From Clostridium yunnanense (GTDB taxonomy: Bacteria; Bacillota; Clostridia; Clostridiales; Clostridiaceae): a stretch of DNA of 64,000 nucleotides. Made by a program: the position numbers and the translations under genes. Each line of letters opens with the position of its first letter. The first letter of the stretch is position 1. The notes under the pieces were generated by a model. The model was given only the letters and a program-made list of their open reading frames with translations. It ran no database searches and was not told the DNA's origin. This document shows positions 57,304 through 64,000 of this stretch, one piece after another. The stretch is from the NCBI RefSeq assembly GCF_016595795.1, contig NZ_JAENHN010000028.1, positions 1 to 64,000 on the forward strand, written 5' to 3'.

Positions 57304-58297
57304 TATTATCCCATCCTAATAACTTTCTTTCTAATGAATCATAATCATAAGTCCTCTGTTCATAATCTGTAAATTTCAAGTTGCTTTTCTTGCCGTTATC
57401 ATAATTGTTAGAGTTATTATTAGATCTATTGTTACTTGTTTTTGAAGGTAGGTTTTTAGTTGCTACGTCTTCAAGAGTTTTTATACCGTCGTTATTCCAT
57501 CGAGTCAATATACCATCAATGTATCTAAAGTCAGCCCTGTTTAACCGTTCAAAACATATTTCACAAGCCTTTAATATAACTTCGTTAGAAAAATTGTATG
57601 TAAACATCCATTTCTCCATAAGTTCTTCTTGGGGCTTCATAACTTCTGCGTTTTTTATGCCTAGATAAGCTAATATTTTTCTTATCTTTATCCATTTATC
57701 TTCACTTTTGGTAATATAAGCGTGAACATCTTCTATGTTTTTTATTCCGCTATCATGCCAAGCTAATGCCACTTTTTCTATATATCTAGAGTCAGCCTTT
57801 CCTTTGGATACGCAGTATTCTATAAGCATTAATATCATTTCTGAAGAAAAAGAAAAATCATTTTGTAACCCAAGATATGTTGACATTTCCTTAGGGGATA
57901 GTGGTCTAGCTAGCAGCCTTTCGACTTCCTTAAGCATATCTTTAGTATTGTTCTTATTTAATTCATCTAACAAGTTAAGTGTAGATTCGGTATTTTCATC
58001 ACCACTTAATTCCATAAACTTTATATTGAAATTATTCATTTTGTCTATAGGAACCAATTGTATTATACCTTCGTCATGCCAATAGTTTAAAGCATTCATT
58101 ATATCGGATTCTAAAAGATTTAAGTTAGAAGCTATAATGGATGAGCTAACTCCTAATTCACCTGAAATACTATACTTAAGCATCATTAGGTAAACTTTTA
58201 CAAATTCACCTCTTGCTTTTGGCATATATCTTTCTAGGAAGATATTGCTTACAGGAGTAAATTGTACAGGAGAATTTTTAAGCATAAATGTACTCAT
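57296..58297 (-). CDS. DnaD/DnaB-domain replication initiation protein
   Basis: A 333-aa protein. An N-terminal winged-helix-like part (FLERYMPKARGEFVKVYLMMLKYSISGELGVSSSIIASNLNLLESDIMNALNYWHDEGII) is followed by two DnaD_2 repeats. Each repeat ends with a W-x(3-5)-GI-x(2)-LEDV-like motif (AWHDSGIKNIEDVHAY and RWNNDGIKTLEDVATK), which binds ssDNA in DnaD/DnaB. A low-complexity Asn/Ser linker lies near the C terminus. It acts in helicase loading with the downstream dnaI. The ATG at 58297 is chosen; ATG 58315 overlaps the GGAGGG site. Confidence 0.88.
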   Translation of the reverse strand: MSTFMLKNSPVQFTPVSNIFLERYMPKARGEFVKVYLMMLKYSISGELGVSSSIIASNLNLLESDIMNALNYWHDEGIIQLVPIDKMNNFNIKFMELSGDENTESTLNLLDELNKNNTKDMLKEVERLLARPLSPKEMSTYLGLQNDFSFSSEMILMLIEYCVSKGKADSRYIEKVALAWHDSGIKNIEDVHAYITKSEDKWIKIRKILAYLGIKNAEVMKPQEELMEKWMFTYNFSNEVILKACEICFERLNRADFRYIDGILTRWNNDGIKTLEDVATKNLPSKTSNNRSNNNSNNYDNGKKSNLKFTDYEQRTYDYDSLERKLLGWDNND

Positions 58298-58563
58298 AGG
58301 GTAATAACCCTCCATTCAATGTAATTTGTAGATCTTTATCGTTATAAAACGATAAACTTTGATGTAATTATATTATAACAGAGGGGAGAGGTTCTCTCAA
58401 TAATGATAGCCTGCCAATTAATAACTAATACTAGTTTGCTCATCATGGTATCAAATGATACATAAAGCCATGCATAATAAAGCTAACTAAAGGAGATATT
58501 AAAAAAGAATGCTGATTTTTTACCATTAATAATATATTACAGGAAAGGTAAAAGGTATATAAA

Positions 58564-59763
58564 ATGGGTAGTAGAGATATTAAACTTTTCTTAATAAAAG
58601 TAATGATTTTATTAGTAGTACCAGCTGTCATTTATATAAATGTACTTAATAAGGTAGATTACTATTGCTTTTATGAAAATGGAGTATATGTTGCTTGCGT
58701 AAATGATAAGGAGGAAGTAAGGGAAGCCTTCAATCAGGTAAAAGGTGATATAAACAAAAGGTTTGGCGCTACTATAGATAAATCTAATAATATATCTTTT
58801 AAAAAATCAAGTGAAAATGTAGTATCTGAATATACATTAAATGAGCTAAAAGAGAGTATAGTTAAAAATTTAAATTTAAATGTAACTGCATTTAGATTTG
58901 TTATAGGAAAGAATAGTATAGGATATATAGCTAACAAAGAAGAAGGAAAACAGATATTAGAGAAGGTAGCAGATAGATACATAGATATAGGTAAGATAGA
59001 TAAAAGCGACATAGTATCAATAAGTATTGATACTAATAGTGAGTATATAGAAGAGAAGACATCTGTATCCAATGTTTTGCCTACAGATGAGGTAGTAAAT
59101 AAAATAATTGAAACAGATAAAGACAGTGAAGACCCTTTAGTGAAAGTTGAGGTAAAAACAAAAGATAAAACTATGATAGATGTAGAACCAGCTACTATAA
59201 TAAATTCAAGCAAAGATTTGTTTATTGGTGAATCTAAGATAGATAAAGGCACTAATGGAAAGAATGAAGTAGAAGAAGAAGGTACATATATAAATGGTAA
59301 GAAGATTAATACAGAGAAATTAGGTGAAAAGGTTGTAGTGAAGCCAATAGATACAGTTATACATACAGGAACGAAAAATCCTATACCATCAGGTATAGCT
59401 TTCTTATCGAGACCTTCTAGAGGCAATATTAGTTCAAGTTTTGGAGCTAGGTGGGGGGAAGTACATCATGGGATAGATATTGCTTCAAATGTGGGAGATC
59501 CTATAGGCGCGGCTCTAGATGGTGTAGTAAAGGAAACCTCGTATAATAGTATATACGGTAATATGATAGTTGTTGACCATGGGGGAGGTATAGAAACTAT
59601 ATATGGTCATTGCAGTAAGGTATTGGTTAAGCCTGGTCAGAAAATAAAAAGAGGAGATACAATCGGTAAAGTAGGAACTACGGGAAGAAGTACAGGGCCA
59701 CATCTTCACTTTGAATTAAGAGTTAATGGAACTGCTATAAATCCTAATAAATATATAAAGTAA
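58564..59763 (+). CDS. M23 family metallopeptidase with G5 domain
   Basis: A 399-aa envelope protein with one N-terminal membrane segment (about 8-28), a long extracytoplasmic region and a G5 domain (GTYINGKKINTEKLGEKVVVKPIDTVIHTGTK, about 240-275). A complete M23 lysostaphin-like peptidase follows: HHGIDIA (first zinc ligands), VVDHGGGIETIYGHCSKV, GRSTGPHLHFELR. It cleaves peptidoglycan cross-bridges. This layout resembles vegetative or sporulation wall hydrolases of clostridia. Confidence 0.92.
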   Translation: MGSRDIKLFLIKVMILLVVPAVIYINVLNKVDYYCFYENGVYVACVNDKEEVREAFNQVKGDINKRFGATIDKSNNISFKKSSENVVSEYTLNELKESIVKNLNLNVTAFRFVIGKNSIGYIANKEEGKQILEKVADRYIDIGKIDKSDIVSISIDTNSEYIEEKTSVSNVLPTDEVVNKIIETDKDSEDPLVKVEVKTKDKTMIDVEPATIINSSKDLFIGESKIDKGTNGKNEVEEEGTYINGKKINTEKLGEKVVVKPIDTVIHTGTKNPIPSGIAFLSRPSRGNISSSFGARWGEVHHGIDIASNVGDPIGAALDGVVKETSYNSIYGNMIVVDHGGGIETIYGHCSKVLVKPGQKIKRGDTIGKVGTTGRSTGPHLHFELRVNGTAINPNKYIK

Positions 59764-59768
59764 TAGAA

Positions 59769-59801
59769 AAAGCACTAAGCTTTTTAAATACTTAGTGCTT
59801 T
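59769..59801. terminator. Terminator between M23 and S8 peptidase genes
   Basis: AAAGCACTAAG (59769-59779) pairs with 59791-59801, 11-nt loop; sits between convergent genes and likely serves both. Confidence 0.85.
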
Positions 59802-59804
59802 GTA

Positions 59805-60998
59805 TTATGTCAATAATTTATCTAAGTTTAGAGTTCCATCACCTTCCGCATATCTTGGGAGTTCATGTGAATCTGCAGATATTTGCAGCAATGATCTAAT
59901 ATCATTAAAGGTAAGGGACGGGTTTTTCTCTAGTATTAATGCACATACACCGCAAACATATGCGGCAGAGCAAGATGTTCCAGAGTAAGTCGTATAAGGC
60001 TCTGCGAGTTTAGATGGATATATTTTTAATCCATTTCTCTCTGAGATATAGTTTTTATCACAATTTAAGGATTGAATATTTACACAGCCTGCAGATATTT
60101 CTGGTTTTTGTAATTTACCTACAGGACCTGCTGACGAATAAGAATAAGGTTTGATGGTCTTAGATGTATCTAAACCACCTATAGTTAAACAACTACTTAA
60201 TGTGGCTAAACCTCTTATTGAATATTCTTTGCTTGGGTTACTGCCAGAAGGAACTATTGGAATCAAGTTTTTAGATGTTGCGAGTGATAAGAGTTTATCA
60301 AATTGTTCTAAATAAAATATGTTATCATTTGCTAGTTCGAATGGAAGCAGAATTAATCTTATGTTTTCATCTTCAGATGAGGCTATTAAGGAATTAATAG
60401 CAAAAAGAATATCGGAGACGTATCCTTTTCCGGTACTATTAAAAGCTTTATAACAATAAAGGTTAGCTTTATCAGCAATGCCTTTATACAAACCATCTGA
60501 GTTACCACCACTTCCACACAATATGCCACTTATAAATGTTCCATGACCATTATCATCGTAGGGGTATTTTAAGTCATTTATAAGGTCTACAAAAAGTCGT
60601 ATCTTATTCATCGGACTTAGAAGATCAGGATGAGGGAACACGCCGCTATCTACCAGTCCTATTCCTACTCCTCTTCCTGTAAATTTATATCTTCCACCTA
60701 AATTTACATTGTTTGCTGAAGCAACACTTGTTCCACACAGTAAACAATATCCATCTAGACTTACATATTCAACTTCAGGGTATTCAATAAGTCTATCTAT
60801 AGCTCTAGGAGACACTTCAGCTGTTATAAGGTTTAGCCAATCAATTTTATTTATAATAGTACCTTTAAATGAAGATATTCTTTTTAAGATAGTATCGCTA
60901 AAAGATTTATATTTTATAATAATTCTATATTTTTTAAAATATTCTTTTGACATATAATATCTCAGAGAAGTATCAAGCTTGCTTTTTAAAGAAAACAT
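59805..60998 (-). CDS. S8 family (subtilisin-like) serine peptidase, intracellular type
   Basis: A 397-aa protein with an inhibitor-like N-terminal region (about 1-100). The catalytic triad appears as Asp117 (GLVDSGVFPHPDL), His152 (NGHGTFISGILCG) and Ser342 (YSGTSCSAAYVCG). No signal peptide or membrane segment is seen, so it is probably cytoplasmic or packed in spores. Compared with typical GTSMAAP, Met and Pro are replaced. The usual AAGN oxyanion-hole block reads PSGSN. Rich in Cys for a subtilase. The ATG at 60998 follows GGAGTG. Confidence 0.85.
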   Translation of the reverse strand: MFSLKSKLDTSLRYYMSKEYFKKYRIIIKYKSFSDTILKRISSFKGTIINKIDWLNLITAEVSPRAIDRLIEYPEVEYVSLDGYCLLCGTSVASANNVNLGGRYKFTGRGVGIGLVDSGVFPHPDLLSPMNKIRLFVDLINDLKYPYDDNGHGTFISGILCGSGGNSDGLYKGIADKANLYCYKAFNSTGKGYVSDILFAINSLIASSEDENIRLILLPFELANDNIFYLEQFDKLLSLATSKNLIPIVPSGSNPSKEYSIRGLATLSSCLTIGGLDTSKTIKPYSYSSAGPVGKLQKPEISAGCVNIQSLNCDKNYISERNGLKIYPSKLAEPYTTYSGTSCSAAYVCGVCALILEKNPSLTFNDIRSLLQISADSHELPRYAEGDGTLNLDKLLT

Positions 60999-61165
60999 TA
61001 TACACTCCTTTAATATTGTTAAAAGATTTCGCGTATCATAACTATCCATAAGAGTAATAAAACAGTTAAAATTATAAAATTGGAAATCTCATACAATATA
61101 TTATATGTAAGAGTGTAAATTTGCTATACGATACATATGATATAGTTTAAAAATTATATAAGGTT

Positions 61166-61978
61166 CTAAAAATCTATACATTGGCCTATATTAATTATCT
61201 TTATATTAGTATCGTTCAAAGAAACTAATCTATCATAAGTCTCTTTGAAATCTTCTAAGGATAATATGAAGGTCTTGTAATGAATTGGAACCATCTTACA
61301 ACAATTCATCATCTTAAACATTTTATAGCTCTCTTCTGGTGTACAATGCATCTCTGAAAATCTATCTGGTTTATAGCAACCTACAGGCATTAAAGCTATA
61401 TTAGCATCTAAGTTTTTAAATTCTTCTGTAAAAGCAGTATCTCCAGCATAAAAAACTTGTTTGTCACCGGAAGTTATTAGATAAGAGTTGGAGTAACTAT
61501 TTTTTCCTATATAAAACCTTCTGCCATCATGCTTTGCTTCAAATGCTTTTACGGATACATTAGTATCAGAATAAATTTCACCAGGGCTTATAGCAAAAAC
61601 CTTTTTAAAGCCTATAAGTTTTAATATATATTTATAGCCTTTAGGGCATAGAACAATAGCATTTCTATTTAACTTTCTTAGAGATGGAAAGTTTATGTGG
61701 TCAGTATGACCATGAGATAGTAATATATAATTCACCTTCAGATAATTAATATCATCTGGAACCTTTACCTGTCTCTTTATATGTCCTAGAAATGAATTAA
61801 ATAATGGATCAGTCATAATTATATTGTTGTTTATGTTTATTAGTGAAGTTGCATGACCTAACCAACGTACAGAGTTTTCTTTAATCTGCTCTTTATGAGC
61901 TTCTTCCATTGGTTTACTATAAGTTTTTATATTTTTCCAAGCCATTTTAGATAAAAATATTAAATTAGAAAATATCAT
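61166..61978 (-). CDS. Metallo-beta-lactamase-fold hydrolase (UlaG/NAPE-PLD-like)
   Basis: A 270-aa protein. RWLGHATSLINI, TDPLFNSF, YILLSHGHTDHINFPSLRKL (HxHxDH zinc motif), AKHDGRRFYIGKNSYSNSYLI, FYAGDTAFTEEF and a final MVPIHYKTF histidine. This is the UlaG/NAPE-PLD-like branch; the substrate is not known. It runs leftward and lies 19 nt downstream of a small transporter gene on the same strand. Confidence 0.88.
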   Translation of the reverse strand: MIFSNLIFLSKMAWKNIKTYSKPMEEAHKEQIKENSVRWLGHATSLININNNIIMTDPLFNSFLGHIKRQVKVPDDINYLKVNYILLSHGHTDHINFPSLRKLNRNAIVLCPKGYKYILKLIGFKKVFAISPGEIYSDTNVSVKAFEAKHDGRRFYIGKNSYSNSYLITSGDKQVFYAGDTAFTEEFKNLDANIALMPVGCYKPDRFSEMHCTPEESYKMFKMMNCCKMVPIHYKTFILSLEDFKETYDRLVSLNDTNIKIINIGQCIDF

Positions 61979-61997
61979 AACAAGTATCCTACCTTTT

Positions 61998-62426
61998 TTA
62001 TCTTTTCCATTTAAATATTATTATACCAGCAATCATTATCATTACTCCAAGTATTTCATTTAAGCCGAAAGAAATTTTTTTGCATTCGAACAGGCCAAAG
62101 GCATCTATTAATGCAGCGGCTGTAAGTTGGGCTATTAATATAGTCGCTATTGAGTAAGTTGCACCAAGATTTTTTATACCTTCTATGACTGTAAATATAA
62201 TAATTACGCCTAGAACACCGCCAAGGAGATATATTTTGCTAACATCTTTGATATTTTTAAAACTTCCTTTTCCTATTGTTAAAGCTAAAATAATAGTAAT
62301 TGCAAAGGCTGATCCTTGGACAATAGCGTTTGTCTCCCAAGTGCCAATCCTTGATTCAACTCTAGTATTAAATACTCCTTGTAAACTCATAGCAATACCA
62401 GCTATTATAGAAAAAATAATTCCCAT
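61998..62426 (-). CDS. DMT-family small transporter (YdcZ/DUF606)
   Basis: A 142-aa membrane protein with about five hydrophobic segments. It begins MGIIFSIIAGIAMSLQGVFNTRVESRIGTWETNAIVQGSAF, the YdcZ/DUF606 pattern, with TAAALIDAFGLFECKKISFGLNEILGVMIMIAGIIIFKWKR at the end. Five TMs suggest a dimeric exporter; the substrate is unknown. The ATG at 62426 fits the GAGGTGATT ribosome site better than upstream starts. Confidence 0.88.
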   Translation of the reverse strand: MGIIFSIIAGIAMSLQGVFNTRVESRIGTWETNAIVQGSAFAITIILALTIGKGSFKNIKDVSKIYLLGGVLGVIIIFTVIEGIKNLGATYSIATILIAQLTAAALIDAFGLFECKKISFGLNEILGVMIMIAGIIIFKWKR

Positions 62427-62489
62427 AAGAAAAATCACCTCAAGAATTATTGTAACCATTAAAATATAAAACCTATGCAAACTTATTTT

Positions 62490-62639
62490 TTATTCTTTAA
62501 AAATAAAAAAGTTGCTGAAGTGATCTTTTTCAGCAAGCTTTTTTAACGCATCTGCCTTTCCGAATGTATATGAGGAAAATCTGGCAGCGAATAAGCTATA
62601 TTTTTTTACGGTACAGCCATAAAAAGCTTCTAAGACCAT
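62490..62639 (-). pseudogene. Possible small ORF or gene remnant (49 codons)
   Basis: It encodes MVLEAFYGCTVKKYSLFAAR followed by residues up to HFSNFFIFKE. The YSLFAARFSSYTFGKADALKKLAEKD part faintly resembles a SPOR-like beta-alpha unit. There is no ribosome site, it follows a terminator, and a terminator-like hairpin (62512-62536) overlaps its end. It could be the tail of a lost gene. Upstream in frame it is open only to a TAG six codons earlier. Confidence 0.3.
62512..62536. terminator. Hairpin with flanking A/T runs
   Basis: TTGCTGAA (62512-62519) pairs with TTCAGCAA (62529-62536), T run on each strand after the stem. Confidence 0.65.
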
Positions 62640-62697
62640 TGAAGTCTCTAGGTTTAGCTAATAAAAAGTTCATACTTTCCTTAACAGTAAAAAAAAA

Positions 62698-62712
62698 AGC
62701 CCTTAAAGGGCT
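62698..62712 (-). terminator. Terminator of the dUTPase-like gene
   Basis: AGCCCTT-A-AAGGGCT palindrome overlapping the stop codon, followed on the minus strand by nine T residues. Confidence 0.88.
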
Positions 62713-63179
62713 ACTTTACGTAAACTATTGTTTATAAATAATTCCTCAATTTGTTTTTCTGAGAAACAAAGGCTTGTTCCAAGGCTTAGATAATCTTCTA
62801 ATAATGTTTGATAGTGGTCTTTTGACGGAGAGATTATTAAGTCATTAACATCTATGAATAAGTTTAAAAATTGGTCGCTTAAACAATAATCATTAGGCTT
62901 AATTACTAGTTCTTCTACTTCATCATATTTCTCATCTATTCCAATTGTTAGAATACTGCTTAAACAATTTATGTAATTGTCTAACACTGAAGATTTTATT
63001 AACTTTACATCTTTTTCAACCCAATACTTATAACATTTAGTTTCTTCTGCTAATACGCCTATCTTTATCTGAAGTTCTAAAAACTTTCTTTGAGTAAGTT
63101 TATAGTCATTTAAATTTGGGTCGAGGAGTAATGTCTTATTTAGTTCTTTTTGTTTTGTAAAAAACTTATTAAGATTCAT
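62703..63179 (-). CDS. dUTPase-like protein with substituted catalytic residues (dimeric dUTPase/MazG superfamily)
   Basis: A 158-aa helical protein resembling the dUTPase_2 family. LELQIKIGVLAEETKCYKYW aligns with the typical LQVELGELANETRCFKYW, and VLDNYINCLSSILTIGI with ILEEYVDGLHFLLSLGI. The family's metal ligands form ExxE and ExxD. Here the corresponding residues are Lys39, Val42, Asn68 and Asn71, so all four acids are lost. It is probably catalytically dead or repurposed. Family membership comes from the conserved spacing and the ETKCYKYW block. Confidence 0.65.
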   Translation of the reverse strand: MNLNKFFTKQKELNKTLLLDPNLNDYKLTQRKFLELQIKIGVLAEETKCYKYWVEKDVKLIKSSVLDNYINCLSSILTIGIDEKYDEVEELVIKPNDYCLSDQFLNLFIDVNDLIISPSKDHYQTLLEDYLSLGTSLCFSEKQIEELFINNSLRKVAL

Positions 63180-63418
63180 ATGTATATCCCCCTATCTTCT
63201 TGGGCAAATGCCACGATAATATTGTACAAAATCTTTTGACAAATGAAAAGTTCAGTAAACGAATACAGTTTAAAAATATTTTATTTTCTAAAAAAATATA
63301 TAAATTACGCTAATAAATCATAAACTATTAGGATTGGCTAAAGTATATTAACTTTAGATTGTCAAAATTATATTTTCCAAAAATTAAGGTTTTTATAAAT
63401 AATTATAGTAACAAGCAA
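63180..63418. other. AT-rich intergenic region
   Basis: No gene seen between the dUTPase-like gene and the terminator of the rightmost gene. It probably carries the promoter of the dUTPase-like gene, but no clear consensus was found. Confidence 0.35.
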
Positions 63419-63450
63419 AAAATGCTACAGTATTTACAATGTAGCATTTT
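63419..63450 (-). terminator. Terminator of the 2H phosphoesterase gene
   Basis: AAAATGCTACA (63419-63429) pairs with 63440-63450, with a T run on the minus strand; about 100 nt past the stop. Confidence 0.8.
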
Positions 63451-63547
63451 AAAACTTAAATATTAAAGTTTTATTAAAATGGTTAGTTTAATATTCTTAT
63501 GAAAATATATCATTAAGCAACGGTATAAGAAACTAAGTTATGTATAA

Positions 63548-64000
63548 CTAATAAGTTTTTAAGTTATAAGTTTTAATAACCATATCTTTTTTGTTGTTCA
63601 CTGGCTTCCATAATTCTATTCGATTTATCTTAGCCATATTGTAGAAACCTTCTATCTTTGCAGTACTGCAAGCTACCTCATACTCTTGCTTTTTCCATTC
63701 TCTCTGAGCAAAGTTAGTATTTGCTAGTGAGACATGCAGATCCCAGTCGCTTATATTTTCTCTTACTGAAAAACCATGCAGTTTTAAAGTATCATTTATA
63801 TTTCTAGCTAGTCTCTTTATATAGCCTTTATTTTCTACCTTCAAATTGACAGACTTATGAGGTTCGCCAAAACAAATAATATCTTTAAGTTCAACTTTAA
63901 ATTTCTTGTAAGGTTTGATTATTTTAGAAATTACTTCATCTAATTTATCTAAATTTGGATTTTCTATTACTTCTAATGTAATGTGCAAGGTTGGTAAGTT
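63548..64000 (-). CDS. 2'-5' RNA ligase / 2H phosphoesterase family protein, 5' end cut by window edge
   Basis: The open frame runs to the right edge, so the N terminus lies outside. The visible 150 residues begin NLPTLHITLEV, with the first H-x-T motif. The second motif is WDLHVSLAN. Both are the paired HxT/S of LigT/2H enzymes, which act on 2',3'-cyclic RNA or nucleotide phosphates. A TTG inside the window (63990) could be read as a start, but the upstream residues NLPT continue the family pattern. The true start is therefore further right. Confidence 0.82.
   Translation of the reverse strand, partial: NLPTLHITLEVIENPNLDKLDEVISKIIKPYKKFKVELKDIICFGEPHKSVNLKVENKGYIKRLARNINDTLKLHGFSVRENISDWDLHVSLANTNFAQREWKKQEYEVACSTAKIEGFYNMAKINRIELWKPVNNKKDMVIKTYNLKTY

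Noticed and set aside
58734-59426. 230-codon open frame on the minus strand
   Set aside because: It lies opposite the M23 peptidase gene, whose motifs are complete. The antisense product is a Ser/Leu/Phe-rich shadow without a ribosome site or family features.

Overview
The window is low-GC, clostridial-type chromosome (AGA-rich coding, GGAGG ribosome sites, sporulation genes such as yyaC). It covers the replication origin and about 55 kb of mostly housekeeping genes to its right. The gene order gyrA-gyrB-remB-recF-yaaA-dnaN-dnaA / oriC / rpmH-rnpA-yidD-yidC-jag-mnmE-mnmG-rsmG-noc-soj-parB is the classical Firmicutes origin region, and the codon and motif style fit Clostridium sensu stricto. 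No insertion sequence, prophage, CRISPR array or defence island was seen.

Layout. 1-300: promoter and leader of an rRNA operon running leftward out of the window. 1302-10288: leftward replication-initiation and gyrase cluster. 8667-8926 and 10289-10828: the two halves of a bipartite oriC with DnaA boxes; a run of DnaA-trio-like triplets next to a GC block lies in the dnaA-dnaN half. 10829-20780: rightward ribosome/RNase P/membrane insertase genes, tRNA modification genes, and the segregation genes noc, soj and parB, with two parS sites and a Noc-type site inside mnmE. 20925-25968: small conserved genes, a cysteine desulfurase divergent from a DUF3343 gene, and an MscS channel. 26007-27150: rpsF-ssb-rpsR behind an S6:S18-type leader. 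27308-30890: a GT-C glycosyltransferase and an LtaS-like enzyme. 31060-38263: MazG-like, YybS, GdpP, L9, Lon-family protease and DnaB. 38338-42625: mgtE with an unusual leader peptide, glpK and proC. 42700-50640: trhO, purA, small genes and several probable non-coding RNAs. 50994-52026: twelve tRNA genes as three near-identical copies of Glu-Val-Asp-Thr. 52567-56261: mglBAC sugar ABC transporter. 56326-58297: DnaI/DnaC-type helicase loader and DnaD-like protein. 58564-64000: M23 and S8 peptidases, a metallo-beta-lactamase-fold hydrolase, a small transporter, a dUTPase-like protein and a truncated 2H phosphoesterase.

The most interesting unexplained signals are in the non-coding DNA. They are a 19-codon Cys/His leader peptide plus hairpin ahead of mgtE; a candidate Fur-controlled small RNA at about 44157-44346; a candidate structured RNA at 40025-40176 ahead of glpK; a second structured intergenic segment at 42712-42855; and the triplicated tRNA block. 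Among proteins, a dUTPase-family protein has lost all four expected metal ligands, an LtaS-like protein has Ser where LtaS has its catalytic Thr, and an S8 peptidase has no signal peptide and an altered oxyanion motif.

All assignments come from reading the sequence and from family knowledge. No database search or folding program was run.
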